Shown: positions 1-6,706 of the stretch, one piece after another | Layout: every line of letters starts with the position of its first letter | Numbering within the stretch: the stretch's first letter is position 1 | NCBI GenBank assembly: GCA_030600975.1 | Contig: JAUVUL010000017.1 | Coordinates: forward strand, 1 to 10,530 | Direction of reading: 5' to 3' | Source of the DNA: Candidatus Aegiribacteria sp. | Lineage (GTDB): Bacteria; Fermentibacterota; Fermentibacteria; Fermentibacterales; JCC-6 | Length of the DNA stretch: 10,530 nucleotides | Program-made: the position numbers and the translations under genes | The notes under the pieces: model-generated | Told to the model about the DNA's origin: nothing | The model's input: the letters and a program-made list of their open reading frames with translations, nothing else | Database searches by the model: none

Positions 1-1644
1 CGCTTCAAGGGCTATTGTCATCATGCCCCTGGAAAGAAGCGCTTCCATAAGTGAAGCTGTGAGGATTACTCCCCTGTAAAGAACGTCCGGATCCTGTTCG
101 CGCTTCAGAAGGCTGGAAACATTCTCGATTATCTGTATTGTTGAGTTTTCTTTTCCCCGCTCCACGGCCAGGAGAGCCATATCCTGCAGTTTACCCACAG
201 TCCTGTGCCTTGTATCCGGGTCCGGAGAGGGAAGACTTGCCAGAAGCCTGTCTATAATCTTGCGGACAGCCTTCCATGCCATTCCTCTCTGAATAACACG
301 GTTTGAAAGAAGCCCCTTTTCAAGGAGGGTGGGATCAAGGGCGAATACGAACCTGGCTATCATCCCTCTCTGTTCCTCCCTGTTTTCCTTAGCGGCCGCA
401 AGAACGGATTTAAGGGCATCACCAATCTTGCTGCCCGGAAGGGAATCTATGCTTTCTCCCCTTTCAAGCCTGTCTATCAGTTCGGAGAAGATGGCGTCCT
501 CAATGGTGACTTCTCCCCGTGCCAGAATTTGATCTGTGTCACCGCCTTCTGAAATAAGCTGGTAGTGGAATCGGTTTATGGAAATGGAATTCAGTCCTCT
601 GAGTTCAAGAAGTCTGTCCATCCCGCCGTGTTCTGAAATGTATGCGGGTGGTCTGTTGAATATCCTTGCGAATGTTTTCATATCCTCAACCGTTACTCTC
701 TTATCGAACGTCAGGCTGCTCATTTTCCGTTCAGTGAAAGCTCTGATAAACCCGCTCATACTGGCGCTCTTTCTTGCCACGCTAATATCGTTAATCATAA
801 CGGTATCACCCATTACCGAAAGAGTTACCTGTTCCTTCTCTTTGTAGAATTTGGACAGGGTGTTAAGAAATGATTCTGCTGAGGGATCTATTGATGGGTG
901 CCCCGAGGGAAACATTTGAAGAGCTTTCACGAGAAGCTCAAGTCTTTTCACAAGGTTTTCAGCGTTTCTCTGGGATATGGCCTGCGACATTTGACCGGAT
1001 CCCATATGAACCAGGAGATTGTTTCCCGAAGCGAAGTTATCCAGTGTCGATGGACTAAAAGTGAACTGCCATATTCCGGGAGTTTTTTCTATGAAATCAA
1101 ATTCGGCAAGAATATCTTTCATGAATTTGCGTATCTCTACCGGGAAGGAACTGAGAGTTAGTCTGAAAGTTGAATCTTCTTTTCCCGCCTCCTTGAGTAT
1201 GATCAGCGCAATGTCTGCGCCCGTGCAGTCCAGGTCCAATTCGGGGTCGAGAAGATCATCTTCTATAAGCACGAAAATAACCTCGATAAGTAAGGATATC
1301 TTTGCTATCACATACTTTGCTGAACCTGAGGGAAGTCGGTTGTAAAGGATCCATACCTCTTCGAGTTTTGTTCTTGAGAACCAGTCATCCAGACCACCCC
1401 AGTCCCAGTCCGGAGCGCCTTTTTTCAGGAAAGGCCTATCTATGAATGAAATGAATGTTAAACCGGCCTCTATATGCTGGCAGGCATCTGTGACAATCGA
1501 ACCCAGAACTTTACAGATATCATCCGGTTTATATCCGGAGATGAATTTGGCAAGTGCATTGATCCTATCCTCGGGATTTTTCTGGGAAGAAACCGCGGTT
1601 ATCATCCTTGCCGCTATCCAGCTCGGATCCTTCTTTTTCTTCAT
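1..1644 (-). CDS. Large helical protein of unknown function, C-terminus beyond the window
   Basis: An uninterrupted minus-strand frame of 548 codons runs from ATG at 1644 to the window edge with no stop, so the gene is partial. GGAG at 1651-1654 lies 6 nt upstream and supports this start. No signal peptide or clear membrane span is visible. Residues 1-220 are an unrecognised, mostly helical region. Residues about 225-335 (ENLVKRLELLVKALQMFPSG, then HPSID, then TLSVMGDTVMINDIS) resemble a region found in HEAT-repeat and HD-GYP proteins of deltaproteobacteria: a helix ending in a 'hP..HP' turn, then a 'vtl.v.gd.l.vnd' strand pair. Residues 380-548 are amphipathic helices that look HEAT-like. 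No catalytic motif is visible. Arginine codons are 25 AGA/AGG against 9 CGN, like the MinD genes and unlike the block just upstream. A scaffold or signalling role is possible but unproven; the reading frame is certain. Confidence 0.85.
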   Translation of the reverse strand, partial: MKKKKDPSWIAARMITAVSSQKNPEDRINALAKFISGYKPDDICKVLGSIVTDACQHIEAGLTFISFIDRPFLKKGAPDWDWGGLDDWFSRTKLEEVWILYNRLPSGSAKYVIAKISLLIEVIFVLIEDDLLDPELDLDCTGADIALIILKEAGKEDSTFRLTLSSFPVEIRKFMKDILAEFDFIEKTPGIWQFTFSPSTLDNFASGNNLLVHMGSGQMSQAISQRNAENLVKRLELLVKALQMFPSGHPSIDPSAESFLNTLSKFYKEKEQVTLSVMGDTVMINDISVARKSASMSGFIRAFTERKMSSLTFDKRVTVEDMKTFARIFNRPPAYISEHGGMDRLLELRGLNSISINRFHYQLISEGGDTDQILARGEVTIEDAIFSELIDRLERGESIDSLPGSKIGDALKSVLAAAKENREEQRGMIARFVFALDPTLLEKGLLSNRVIQRGMAWKAVRKIIDRLLASLPSPDPDTRHRTVGKLQDMALLAVERGKENSTIQIIENVSSLLKREQDPDVLYRGVILTASLMEALLSRGMMTIALEA

Positions 1645-1700
1645 GTCCCGCTCCTATCGCCTGAGTATACGCCTGTACGATAAACAAAATGTATAAAGAA

Positions 1701-1706
1701 GGTCAA
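1701..1706 (-). promoter_or_regulatory. Weak candidate -35 box for the helical-protein gene
   Basis: On the minus strand TTGACC (1706-1701) sits 57 nt upstream of the ATG at 1644 and just downstream of a possible terminator. A 17-nt spacer leads to TTATCG (1683-1678), a poor -10 match. It would give the left-edge gene its own promoter, but the evidence is thin. Confidence 0.25.
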
Positions 1707-1712
1707 CGCCAC

Positions 1713-1741
1713 AAAACGAACCGATTGATAATCCTCGTTCG
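1713..1741 (-). terminator. Possible weak intrinsic terminator after the radical SAM gene
   Basis: The minus-strand transcript forms a bulged hairpin: CGAAC (1741-1737) pairs with GTTCG (1721-1717), and GATT with AATC inside an asymmetric loop, followed directly by TTTT (1716-1713). It lies about 60 nt after the stop at 1800. The stem is short and the U-run only four, so termination would be partial at best. Confidence 0.35.
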
Positions 1742-1799
1742 GAATAGCGGTTATACGGGGATACTATACCTAGCAACATCAGCTTCTCTGTACAGAAGT

Positions 1800-2750
1800 T
1801 CAGGACCAGCTCTCTTTACGGAACTTTCTGAGATAGAACATCTTCCCATAATGTTCCGTCTCAACGAGCTCTCCTCGGCCGATCATGTCATCAACAACCG
1901 CCCAATCGGCATTCGCCCGTTTCAGGAAATCTTCGACAGCATCCCTTCGCATCGGGTGGACCGCCGTGATGCTTAACAGGTCCTCCCTGGCATTCCCCGT
2001 GAACGCAAATGTGTTCCCCTCGTAGCCGACAAGGAACTCCATCCGGTTTTGCTTCCTGCTGAGCTGCTGGTAGGCTCGATTAACGACCTCTTCCCTGGGA
2101 GGCTGCCCACGCTTTTCTGCTGGTGGTCTTGTAGGCACAGCAAGGTAGGAAATATCCGGCTGAATGCTCGCCAGAAAGTTACCGATCTCCTCAACGCTGG
2201 TTATGGTATCGTTGATATCTCTGACTAGCATCGTCTCTGTCACCAGCATTCCCTTGAAGGCATGGGCAAACTCCAGAATCCCATCGAGAATTAGATCAAG
2301 CCGCAGGATCCTGAGAGGACGGTTGACCATATACCACGGTTTCTCGATCACTGAATCCACTTTTATCGAAACCCAGTCTGCCTTCATCAACTCTGTTCTG
2401 ACGTCCTCACGCCACAGCAAAGAACCGTTCGTAATCACACCAATCTTCACCCCAAGAGGTCGTAGCAGGTCGATTTCCAGACCGAGGTTGATGTCCAGCG
2501 TTGGCTCACCGTCGGGTACGAAGGTGAGATAGTCAATCGGTTCGTGCATTTGTCCGGCCTTCTCGACCTTGCTGCTGACATCTCCGAGTAGCTCGTCAGG
2601 CTGGTAGAAAACCTGTCGACCTGCTTCCTTAAGAATGGTTTGCCCCACCTGGCAGTACAAACAGGAATATGTACATACCTTGGACGGGATGTTGTTGATG
2701 CCCAGACTGCGGCCAAGGCGCCGAGAAGGAACCGGTCCGAAAGCGATCAT
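1800..2750 (-). CDS. Radical SAM protein of the COG0731 type
   Basis: A 316-residue radical SAM enzyme. The N-terminal GPVPSRRLGRSLGINNIP stretch runs into C26-xxx-C30-xx-C33 (CTYSCLYC), the ligands of the SAM-binding [4Fe-4S] cluster. The 'GEP' SAM-contact motif is at 81-83, and ITNGS follows on the next strand. This N-terminal signature is characteristic of COG0731, named after archaeal wyosine-tRNA synthase TYW1, although most bacterial members have no proven substrate. The last 65 residues look like a small winged-helix domain ending in FYLRKF. The ATG at 2750 follows the stop of the 31-codon ORF by 4 nt, and GGTGAAG upstream may serve as ribosome site. Fifteen of 24 arginines use CGN codons, unlike the neighbouring MinD genes, which hints at a different origin. 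The family assignment is firm; the reaction is unknown. Confidence 0.9.
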   Translation of the reverse strand: MIAFGPVPSRRLGRSLGINNIPSKVCTYSCLYCQVGQTILKEAGRQVFYQPDELLGDVSSKVEKAGQMHEPIDYLTFVPDGEPTLDINLGLEIDLLRPLGVKIGVITNGSLLWREDVRTELMKADWVSIKVDSVIEKPWYMVNRPLRILRLDLILDGILEFAHAFKGMLVTETMLVRDINDTITSVEEIGNFLASIQPDISYLAVPTRPPAEKRGQPPREEVVNRAYQQLSRKQNRMEFLVGYEGNTFAFTGNAREDLLSITAVHPMRRDAVEDFLKRANADWAVVDDMIGRGELVETEHYGKMFYLRKFRKESWS

Positions 2751-2754
2751 TACT

Positions 2755-2850
2755 TCACCATTTTACTGCATCAGCACGATAGAAGAGCTTGCAAAAGCAG
2801 TACTCATCTTCAGTGATCTCCCTGTCCAGGACGGGGCAGGGACAGAGCAT
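2755..2850 (-). CDS. 31-residue cysteine-rich ORF, resembles the C-terminal end of ferredoxin:thioredoxin reductase
   Basis: This short frame fills the gap between the thioesterase and radical SAM genes almost exactly. Its ATG at 2850 begins 1 nt after the thioesterase stop (TGA, 2854-2852), and its TGA (2757-2755) ends 4 nt before the radical SAM ATG. The peptide starts MLCPCPVLDREI and continues through EYCFCKLFYR, so four cysteines form two CxC motifs. CPC followed by CxC-x-LF is the pattern of the second half of the ferredoxin:thioredoxin reductase catalytic chain (CPC...CHCxLF). The spacing here is 12 residues against 8 in the plant enzyme, and the first CPC half is missing: the frame is closed by a TAA 27 nt upstream of the ATG. 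It could be a real small Fe-S or metal-binding protein, a remnant of a longer gene, or a leader peptide coupling translation of its neighbours. Confidence 0.5.
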   Translation of the reverse strand: MLCPCPVLDREITEDEYCFCKLFYRADAVKW

Positions 2851-2851
2851 A

Positions 2852-3307
2852 TCAGTACTCTTTACCGGTTGTAGCTGTTACAACTCCGGTCGACTCAGGA
2901 TCAGGCTGTTCCTCTATCCGCACGAACTTGCCCGTCGCTGTCGCCATAGTCTGACCGTTCTGCGATATCTCGGCCTGCAGGAGGTGAAGCGGAGCAACGG
3001 ATCGGGTAATCCATGCCCGGACGGTAACTGACTGGCAGCATGCTACAGGATGCCGGAACCTGATATTCAATTCGGCAGTTACAGCATGAATGCCGTGCGC
3101 AAACATGCAGTTCGTCATCGCCCCGTCGAGAAGAGTAGATATAATCCCACCGTGCAGCACATTGCGATATCCCTCGAAGACCTGATTACAATCGAACGTT
3201 GCTTCCACGCTACCATCTCGAAACCTCTTGAAGCTCAGACCGAGTCCGTGTTCGTTCGAGGAACTGCACACGACGCAGTTCGCGTGAGCAAGCGATCTAA
3301 CCTTCAT
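2852..3307 (-). CDS. PaaI-family hot-dog-fold thioesterase
   Basis: The 151-residue length is typical of single-domain hot-dog thioesterases, which hydrolyse acyl-CoA or aryl-CoA esters in the cytoplasm. Residues 52-63 (HGGIISTLLDGA) are the family's central helix and active-site motif, and ELNIRFRHPV (79-88) is the following core strand. The N-terminal C11-xx-C14 with NEHGLGLSF is common in a PaaI subfamily and could bind metal or simply be structural. The ATG at 3307 has GGGAAG upstream. The gene is the first of a three-ORF block and lies 75 nt after the second MinD-type ATPase gene; no terminator is evident between, so read-through from the upstream operon is possible. Six of nine arginines use CGN codons. 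The substrate cannot be inferred. Confidence 0.85.
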   Translation of the reverse strand: MKVRSLAHANCVVCSSSNEHGLGLSFKRFRDGSVEATFDCNQVFEGYRNVLHGGIISTLLDGAMTNCMFAHGIHAVTAELNIRFRHPVACCQSVTVRAWITRSVAPLHLLQAEISQNGQTMATATGKFVRIEEQPDPESTGVVTATTGKEY

Positions 3308-3382
3308 CAGTTATCTTCCCATCGGGCTGGTGATCGCGGAGGTTCGGACCCGGTTTCAGTAGCATTCATCAACAAACGTAAT

Positions 3383-4303
3383 TCACACCTTTGTCTCGAC
3401 TGCATCTGAACCTTTTCTGATTAGGGAATGAGTGGCTTCCCATATTCCGGAAATCGCGATTGAGGCCGGAGAGGAAGGATCGAAAACGTTTACCGGAAGA
3501 CCCTTTGACATGGATCGCGTGACGATGGGATCGTAAGGTATTCTGCCCAGCAGAGGGATACAATCCTTTTCGCAGAATTTCTCTATCTCCCGGGTCTTAC
3601 GGGGGTTGATGTCGCTTCTGTTGATGCATACCGCAGGTGTAACTCCGAAGTGTCTTACAGTTTCAAGAATACGGGAGAGGTCATGAATAGCCGATACGCC
3701 GGGTTCAGTAGATAGGATGGCAAGATCAGCCCCTGCGCATGCGGCTATTACGGGACAGCCTATTCCCGGAGGACCGTCAACCAGAAGGATGGATTCATCG
3801 ATCTCTCTGGATTTGGCGATTGCCGCATTTTTGACGGTTGTAACGAGCTTGCCGGAATTTTCCTCTCCCGCCTTCATCTCCGCGTGGTAAAGTGTACCAT
3901 AGACAGATCTGGACACAAACCATGCTCCGGCAGTTGTTCTCTCACTTTTTATCGCATTTTCAGGACACTGGTAAACGCACGAGTTGCATCCTTCGCAGTT
4001 GATTCTGTCGATCCTGTATCTGTTTTCGGAAGAATCCGGGGGAATCACTGCACTGAACCTGCAAACATCATAGCACCTGCCGCAGCCGGTACACATTTCG
4101 TTATCGATCTCAGCTTTGTATCCCCCTATGAAGGCGAACTCTTCCAGTTTTTCCGGTTTCAGGAGTATTTCCAGATTTGCGGCATCAACATCAGCATCCG
4201 CCAGAACAAGCCTGTGCAGATCTGCAGCCTTATGAGCAAGAGCCGCTGTAAGAGAGGTTTTTCCCGTTCCGCCCTTTCCGCTGAGAATGACGATTTGCTT
4301 CAC
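3383..4303 (-). CDS. MinD-family P-loop ATPase with inserted ferredoxin domain (second paralogue)
   Basis: This 306-residue protein starts at GTG 4303, overlapping the upstream ATPase stop in the tetranucleotide GTGA, so the two should be translationally coupled. It has the deviant Walker A motif GKGGTGKT (9-16) with the signature lysine K10, LADADVDAAN at 34-43, and Walker B/switch II VDGPPG around D176. Two [4Fe-4S] motifs are inserted after the first third: C71/C74/C77/C81 and C103/C106/C109/C113 followed by Pro. This is COG1149, the architecture of the ATPases encoded at the Desulfovibrio ORP locus. Members are thought to be dimeric cytoplasmic ATPases that couple nucleotide binding to cluster or electron transfer. 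Arginine codons are 13 AGA/AGG against 4 CGN. Family and architecture are certain; the client protein is presumably one of the NifX-like products upstream. Confidence 0.93.
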   Translation of the reverse strand: MKQIVILSGKGGTGKTSLTAALAHKAADLHRLVLADADVDAANLEILLKPEKLEEFAFIGGYKAEIDNEMCTGCGRCYDVCRFSAVIPPDSSENRYRIDRINCEGCNSCVYQCPENAIKSERTTAGAWFVSRSVYGTLYHAEMKAGEENSGKLVTTVKNAAIAKSREIDESILLVDGPPGIGCPVIAACAGADLAILSTEPGVSAIHDLSRILETVRHFGVTPAVCINRSDINPRKTREIEKFCEKDCIPLLGRIPYDPIVTRSMSKGLPVNVFDPSSPASIAISGIWEATHSLIRKGSDAVETKV

Positions 4304-5163
4304 TTTATTACCTCTTCCCTGACAGCTGTCAGAACATTCCGGAACACTTCCATGTATTCTGGAAAGCCGTTAAGCAGAGGAATTCCCTCTGAGAGCAACT
4401 CGGCTATTTTCCTGTCCATGGGTATCCTCGCCAGAATGGGCAGATTTGAGGCAAGGCAGTACTTCTCAACATCATTGTTGCCTATTCCATTACGGTTGAT
4501 GATGACACCGGCAGGAAGGTTCAACTGGTTGACTACTACATCCACAGCTGCCTTGAGATCATGAAGACCGAACGGAGTCGGCTCCGTTACAAGAACAACG
4601 TAATCGCTTCTACTGACAGCCTCGACTACCGGACAGGATGTTCCGGGAGAAGAGTCAATAATGACGGTGGAACTGCCCGCTCGAGGAAGGTACTCGTTGA
4701 GCAGGGATGAGATCACGGGAACGGGCATGGCCTGCCCTACATTGAGAATTCCTCTGGCAAAGTTAATAGAACCGTCCGTACCCCCCTCTATTCTACCTGT
4801 TACATGAGTTATCTCACTGATGGCATCTTCCGGGCAGACAAGACCGCAGCTTCCGCAGCCGTGGCATAGGTCACGGAATACCAGAACCTTCTCTCCCGCG
4901 ACGGCGATAGCGTTCCATACGCAAACCTCGGAACATCTACCGCAGTAAGTGCATTTCTCATGATTGACTTCAGGAACCAGCACTCCGGTATCCCTCCCGG
5001 AGGTGTAATCTATGTCAAGGAAAAGACCGGAATTAGGTTCCTCTACGTCGCAGTCAAGAAGCAGTGGTTTTTCAGAAGACTCTTCGGCGGCGGCGATGGC
5101 AAGGCTCACCGCTACAGTAGTCTTGCCGGTGCCGCCTTTACCGCTGGCTATTGCTATTACCAT
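4300..5163 (-). CDS. MinD-family P-loop ATPase with inserted ferredoxin domain (first paralogue)
   Basis: A 287-residue paralogue of the next gene. Walker A is GKGGTGKT at 8-15, LLLDCDVEEPN follows at 34-44, and Walker B is IIDSSPG around D170. Its ferredoxin insert has C71/C74/C77/C81 and C100/C103/C106/C110 followed by Pro, the same layout as its partner, so the pair may form a heterodimer. I chose ATG 5163 because the ATPase strand MVIAIASGKGG begins there directly and the start falls 11 nt after the zinc-ribbon stop. A GTG at 5226 would add 21 residues that merely overlap the zinc-ribbon gene. The ribosome site before 5163 is weak, so the gene may depend on coupling from the gene before it. 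Known relatives act near NifX-type cofactor carriers. Confidence 0.92.
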   Translation of the reverse strand: MVIAIASGKGGTGKTTVAVSLAIAAAEESSEKPLLLDCDVEEPNSGLFLDIDYTSGRDTGVLVPEVNHEKCTYCGRCSEVCVWNAIAVAGEKVLVFRDLCHGCGSCGLVCPEDAISEITHVTGRIEGGTDGSINFARGILNVGQAMPVPVISSLLNEYLPRAGSSTVIIDSSPGTSCPVVEAVSRSDYVVLVTEPTPFGLHDLKAAVDVVVNQLNLPAGVIINRNGIGNNDVEKYCLASNLPILARIPMDRKIAELLSEGIPLLNGFPEYMEVFRNVLTAVREEVIK

Positions 5164-5174
5164 GCCCGGCTGGT

Positions 5175-5366
5175 CTACTCGCGGGTCATTCTTGTTCCGC
5201 ACTTGGGACAGGTAAGGCTGTTGCACGGTTGACCAACCTGATGCTGCTGCTTGTATCCGCAGCTGGGGCAGACGCAGTCACCGCCTGGTCCGGCGGCGAA
5301 CGGTCCACCGCCACGACCTCTTCCTCCGGATGAACTCCTTCCCTGTCTTCTTCCTTCTCCGTTCAT
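5175..5366 (-). CDS. Small zinc-ribbon protein with Gly/Arg-rich N-terminus
   Basis: A 63-residue protein with a strong GGAGG (5375-5379) 8 nt before its ATG. Residues 1-30 are a Gly/Arg/Ser-rich, probably disordered tail. Residues 31-59 carry C31, C33-xx-C36-G, H42, C48 and C53-xx-C56-G, a rubredoxin-like or zinc-ribbon knuckle pair of the form CPxCG...CPxCG. Small proteins of this kind recur in MinD/NifX-type clusters of anaerobes, usually next to the ATPases as here. The function is unknown; binding zinc or iron and docking to the ATPase are reasonable guesses. It lies 16 nt after the NifX-type gene. Confidence 0.85.
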   Translation of the reverse strand: MNGEGRRQGRSSSGGRGRGGGPFAAGPGGDCVCPSCGYKQQHQVGQPCNSLTCPKCGTRMTRE

Positions 5367-5382
5367 AAGCTTATCCTCCAGA

Positions 5383-5856
5383 CTATTTTTCCTTTTTGTT
5401 CGGAAGCCTGACTATTACCTCATCAAGCTTCTCCAGAAGGGCTGCCGCTTCTTCCCTGATACGCTCTACGGGTTCATGCTCATAGCCGTCATGGGCGTGC
5501 TCGATGCTCTCGCGGCAGGGGGAAGCTCCCGGAAGACTGCCAGCAATGTAATGGTTAACTGCGCTTCTCACGGAACCTGCTGCGCCGGATGAGCATCTGA
5601 TCTCAAAGTTCTCGAAGATGGATATGGCTCTTCGCCCCATACCACCGGCAAGCATTACGTCAGCATCAAGCTCCTTTATGAAGGCGGGTACCTGTCCGGG
5701 GGAATGGGCGTTGAAGTATGGATTTTCCACAGATTCCACATTGATGATCTCGTTCTCTTCGATATCTACTACAGTAAAGTACGGGCACCTTCCGAAATGA
5801 TGACTTACCGAGCTATCAAGTTTTCTGTTGCTGTCTGATGATACGACAATCCTCAT
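5383..5856 (-). CDS. NifX/NifB-C-type cofactor-binding protein with His-containing tail (second of two)
   Basis: The 157-residue protein begins with a dinitrogenase iron-molybdenum cofactor-type domain: MRIVVSSDSN opening strand, HHFGRCPYFTVVDI (19-32), and LAGGMGRRAISIFENF (69-84). Relatives include NifX, NafY, the NifB C-terminus and the orange protein ORP, which hold metal-sulphur clusters. Beyond residue 115 is an extension unlike a bare NifX domain: H120, H122, D123, H127 in HAHDGYEHEP, then an amphipathic helix (132-149). C24, C88 and C114 are additional possible ligands. The ATG at 5856 overlaps the preceding gene's stop as ATGA, and GGAGG inside that gene's last codons serves as ribosome site. 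The domain call is firm; which cluster it carries is unknown. Confidence 0.9.
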   Translation of the reverse strand: MRIVVSSDSNRKLDSSVSHHFGRCPYFTVVDIEENEIINVESVENPYFNAHSPGQVPAFIKELDADVMLAGGMGRRAISIFENFEIRCSSGAAGSVRSAVNHYIAGSLPGASPCRESIEHAHDGYEHEPVERIREEAAALLEKLDEVIVRLPNKKEK

Positions 5857-6359
5857 GAGGTCTGTTCCTCCATTATTTTATCCAGTTGCTGGAGAATTTC
5901 AGCAACCTGGCCTCTTAGATCTCTGAGCCTGGCAGTCAGCATTTCAAGATCATCCTCTTCATTGGTGGCCCCTTTCGGGGAGTTGTTCACATCTCCTGCT
6001 ATTCCGGAATGTGAATCGGCATTCGCAGCTCCCATCATCGGGAGTTCTTCCCGGTTGAAAGCCTCAACCGTTTCCCTGACGGTTCCACCTTTGGCAATGT
6101 AGCAGGGCATGGAGCCTGCACTGAGCACTTCGTACGCATTGGGGCCAATATTGGAGGATATCACTGATCCGGGTTTTTTCTTCAGAACGAACTGTGCCGC
6201 CTGTATGCCGGCTCCGCCGCTCTGGTTCACTGCGGGATTTTCAAAACTCTTATTGGTGAAATCCTCAGTATCCACTAGAAGGTAGTACTCAGCTCTGCCG
6301 AATACCTTACTGATGGGGGAATCAACACTCTTTCCGGTTGAACTTACGATTACTTTCAT
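5853..6359 (-). CDS. NifX/NifB-C-type cofactor-binding protein with coiled-coil tail (first of two)
   Basis: A 168-residue protein with the same fold as the next gene: MKVIVSSTGKSVDSPISKVFGR at the start with a conserved FGR, the SSNIGPNAYEVLSAGSM segment near 68-84, and GTVRETVEAF (92-101). C86 is its only cysteine. A polar linker (about 105-135) leads to an amphipathic helix (138-163) with regular leucines, likely a coiled coil. The first gene's GGMG loop is here SNIGP, so the two paralogues have diverged around the cluster-holding loop. The ATG at 6359 follows the DUF5320-type stop by 3 nt, with AAGGAA at the end of that gene as ribosome site. By homology to ORP and NifX it probably binds or hands over a metallocluster. 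Confidence 0.9.
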   Translation of the reverse strand: MKVIVSSTGKSVDSPISKVFGRAEYYLLVDTEDFTNKSFENPAVNQSGGAGIQAAQFVLKKKPGSVISSNIGPNAYEVLSAGSMPCYIAKGGTVRETVEAFNREELPMMGAANADSHSGIAGDVNNSPKGATNEEDDLEMLTARLRDLRGQVAEILQQLDKIMEEQTS

Positions 6360-6362
6360 TAA

Positions 6363-6704
6363 CTATTCCTTTTCTGTTCTTCTTTTCAGAAGTTGATTCA
6401 CACGGTAAGCTATCTGTTCGATGGTGTCCGCCACAAACTGAACCTGACTCTTCAGTGATTCTGTTTCTGTGGGTTCCTGATAGTAAACGGGGTCGTCATA
6501 CTGCGGATACCTGCGCCGACCTGTCTCGTAGAATCTGTTCCTATAGCCCCGGCCTCCACCGCCTCTCCTTGCGAAGAAACCGTAACCGCCACCGCGACCC
6601 GGAGCGGTTGCGTATCCGCCCGCTGGATATCCTGCGCATCTTCCCATAGCTCTTCCGGTCAGGGGTCCTTCTCCCCTGGGTCCTGTTCCGTCTCCTGCCG
6701 GCAT
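6363..6704 (-). CDS. DUF5320-type small protein
   Basis: The N-terminus MPAGDGTGPRGEGPLTGR followed by AMGRCAG is the hallmark of DUF5320, a family of small proteins encoded beside NifX-like and MinD-type genes in anaerobes. Residues 25-65 are a low-complexity Gly/Arg/Tyr tract (GGGGRGYRNRF) and residues 82-107 an amphipathic helix, probably a coiled coil. C23 is the only cysteine. The protein is 113 residues long. The ATG at 6704 lies 2 nt after the PadR stop and its ribosome site AAAGGAG is formed by the last codons of the PadR gene, which couples the two. No biochemical function is established; an accessory or scaffold role in the complex is an inference from position. Confidence 0.88.
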   Translation of the reverse strand: MPAGDGTGPRGEGPLTGRAMGRCAGYPAGGYATAPGRGGGYGFFARRGGGGRGYRNRFYETGRRRYPQYDDPVYYQEPTETESLKSQVQFVADTIEQIAYRVNQLLKRRTEKE

Positions 6705-6706
6705 GA

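Noticed and set aside
1789-1798. Palindrome TCTGTACAGA just after the radical SAM stop, as a terminator
   Set aside because: A perfect palindrome leaves no loop, the alternative 5-bp stem is weak, and no U-run follows.
3308-3382. A terminator or promoter between the second MinD-type gene and the thioesterase
   Set aside because: No stem with a U-run and no convincing -35/-10 pair was seen, so the boundary between these transcripts is unresolved.
3884-4564. A 226-codon plus-strand open frame
   Set aside because: It lies antisense across the two MinD-type ATPase genes, its translation resembles no family, and the ATPase frames carry clear motifs throughout.
5164-5226. GTG start at 5226 for the first MinD-type ATPase
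   Set aside because: The added 21 residues only overlap the zinc-ribbon gene in another frame, and the ATPase fold begins naturally at ATG 5163.
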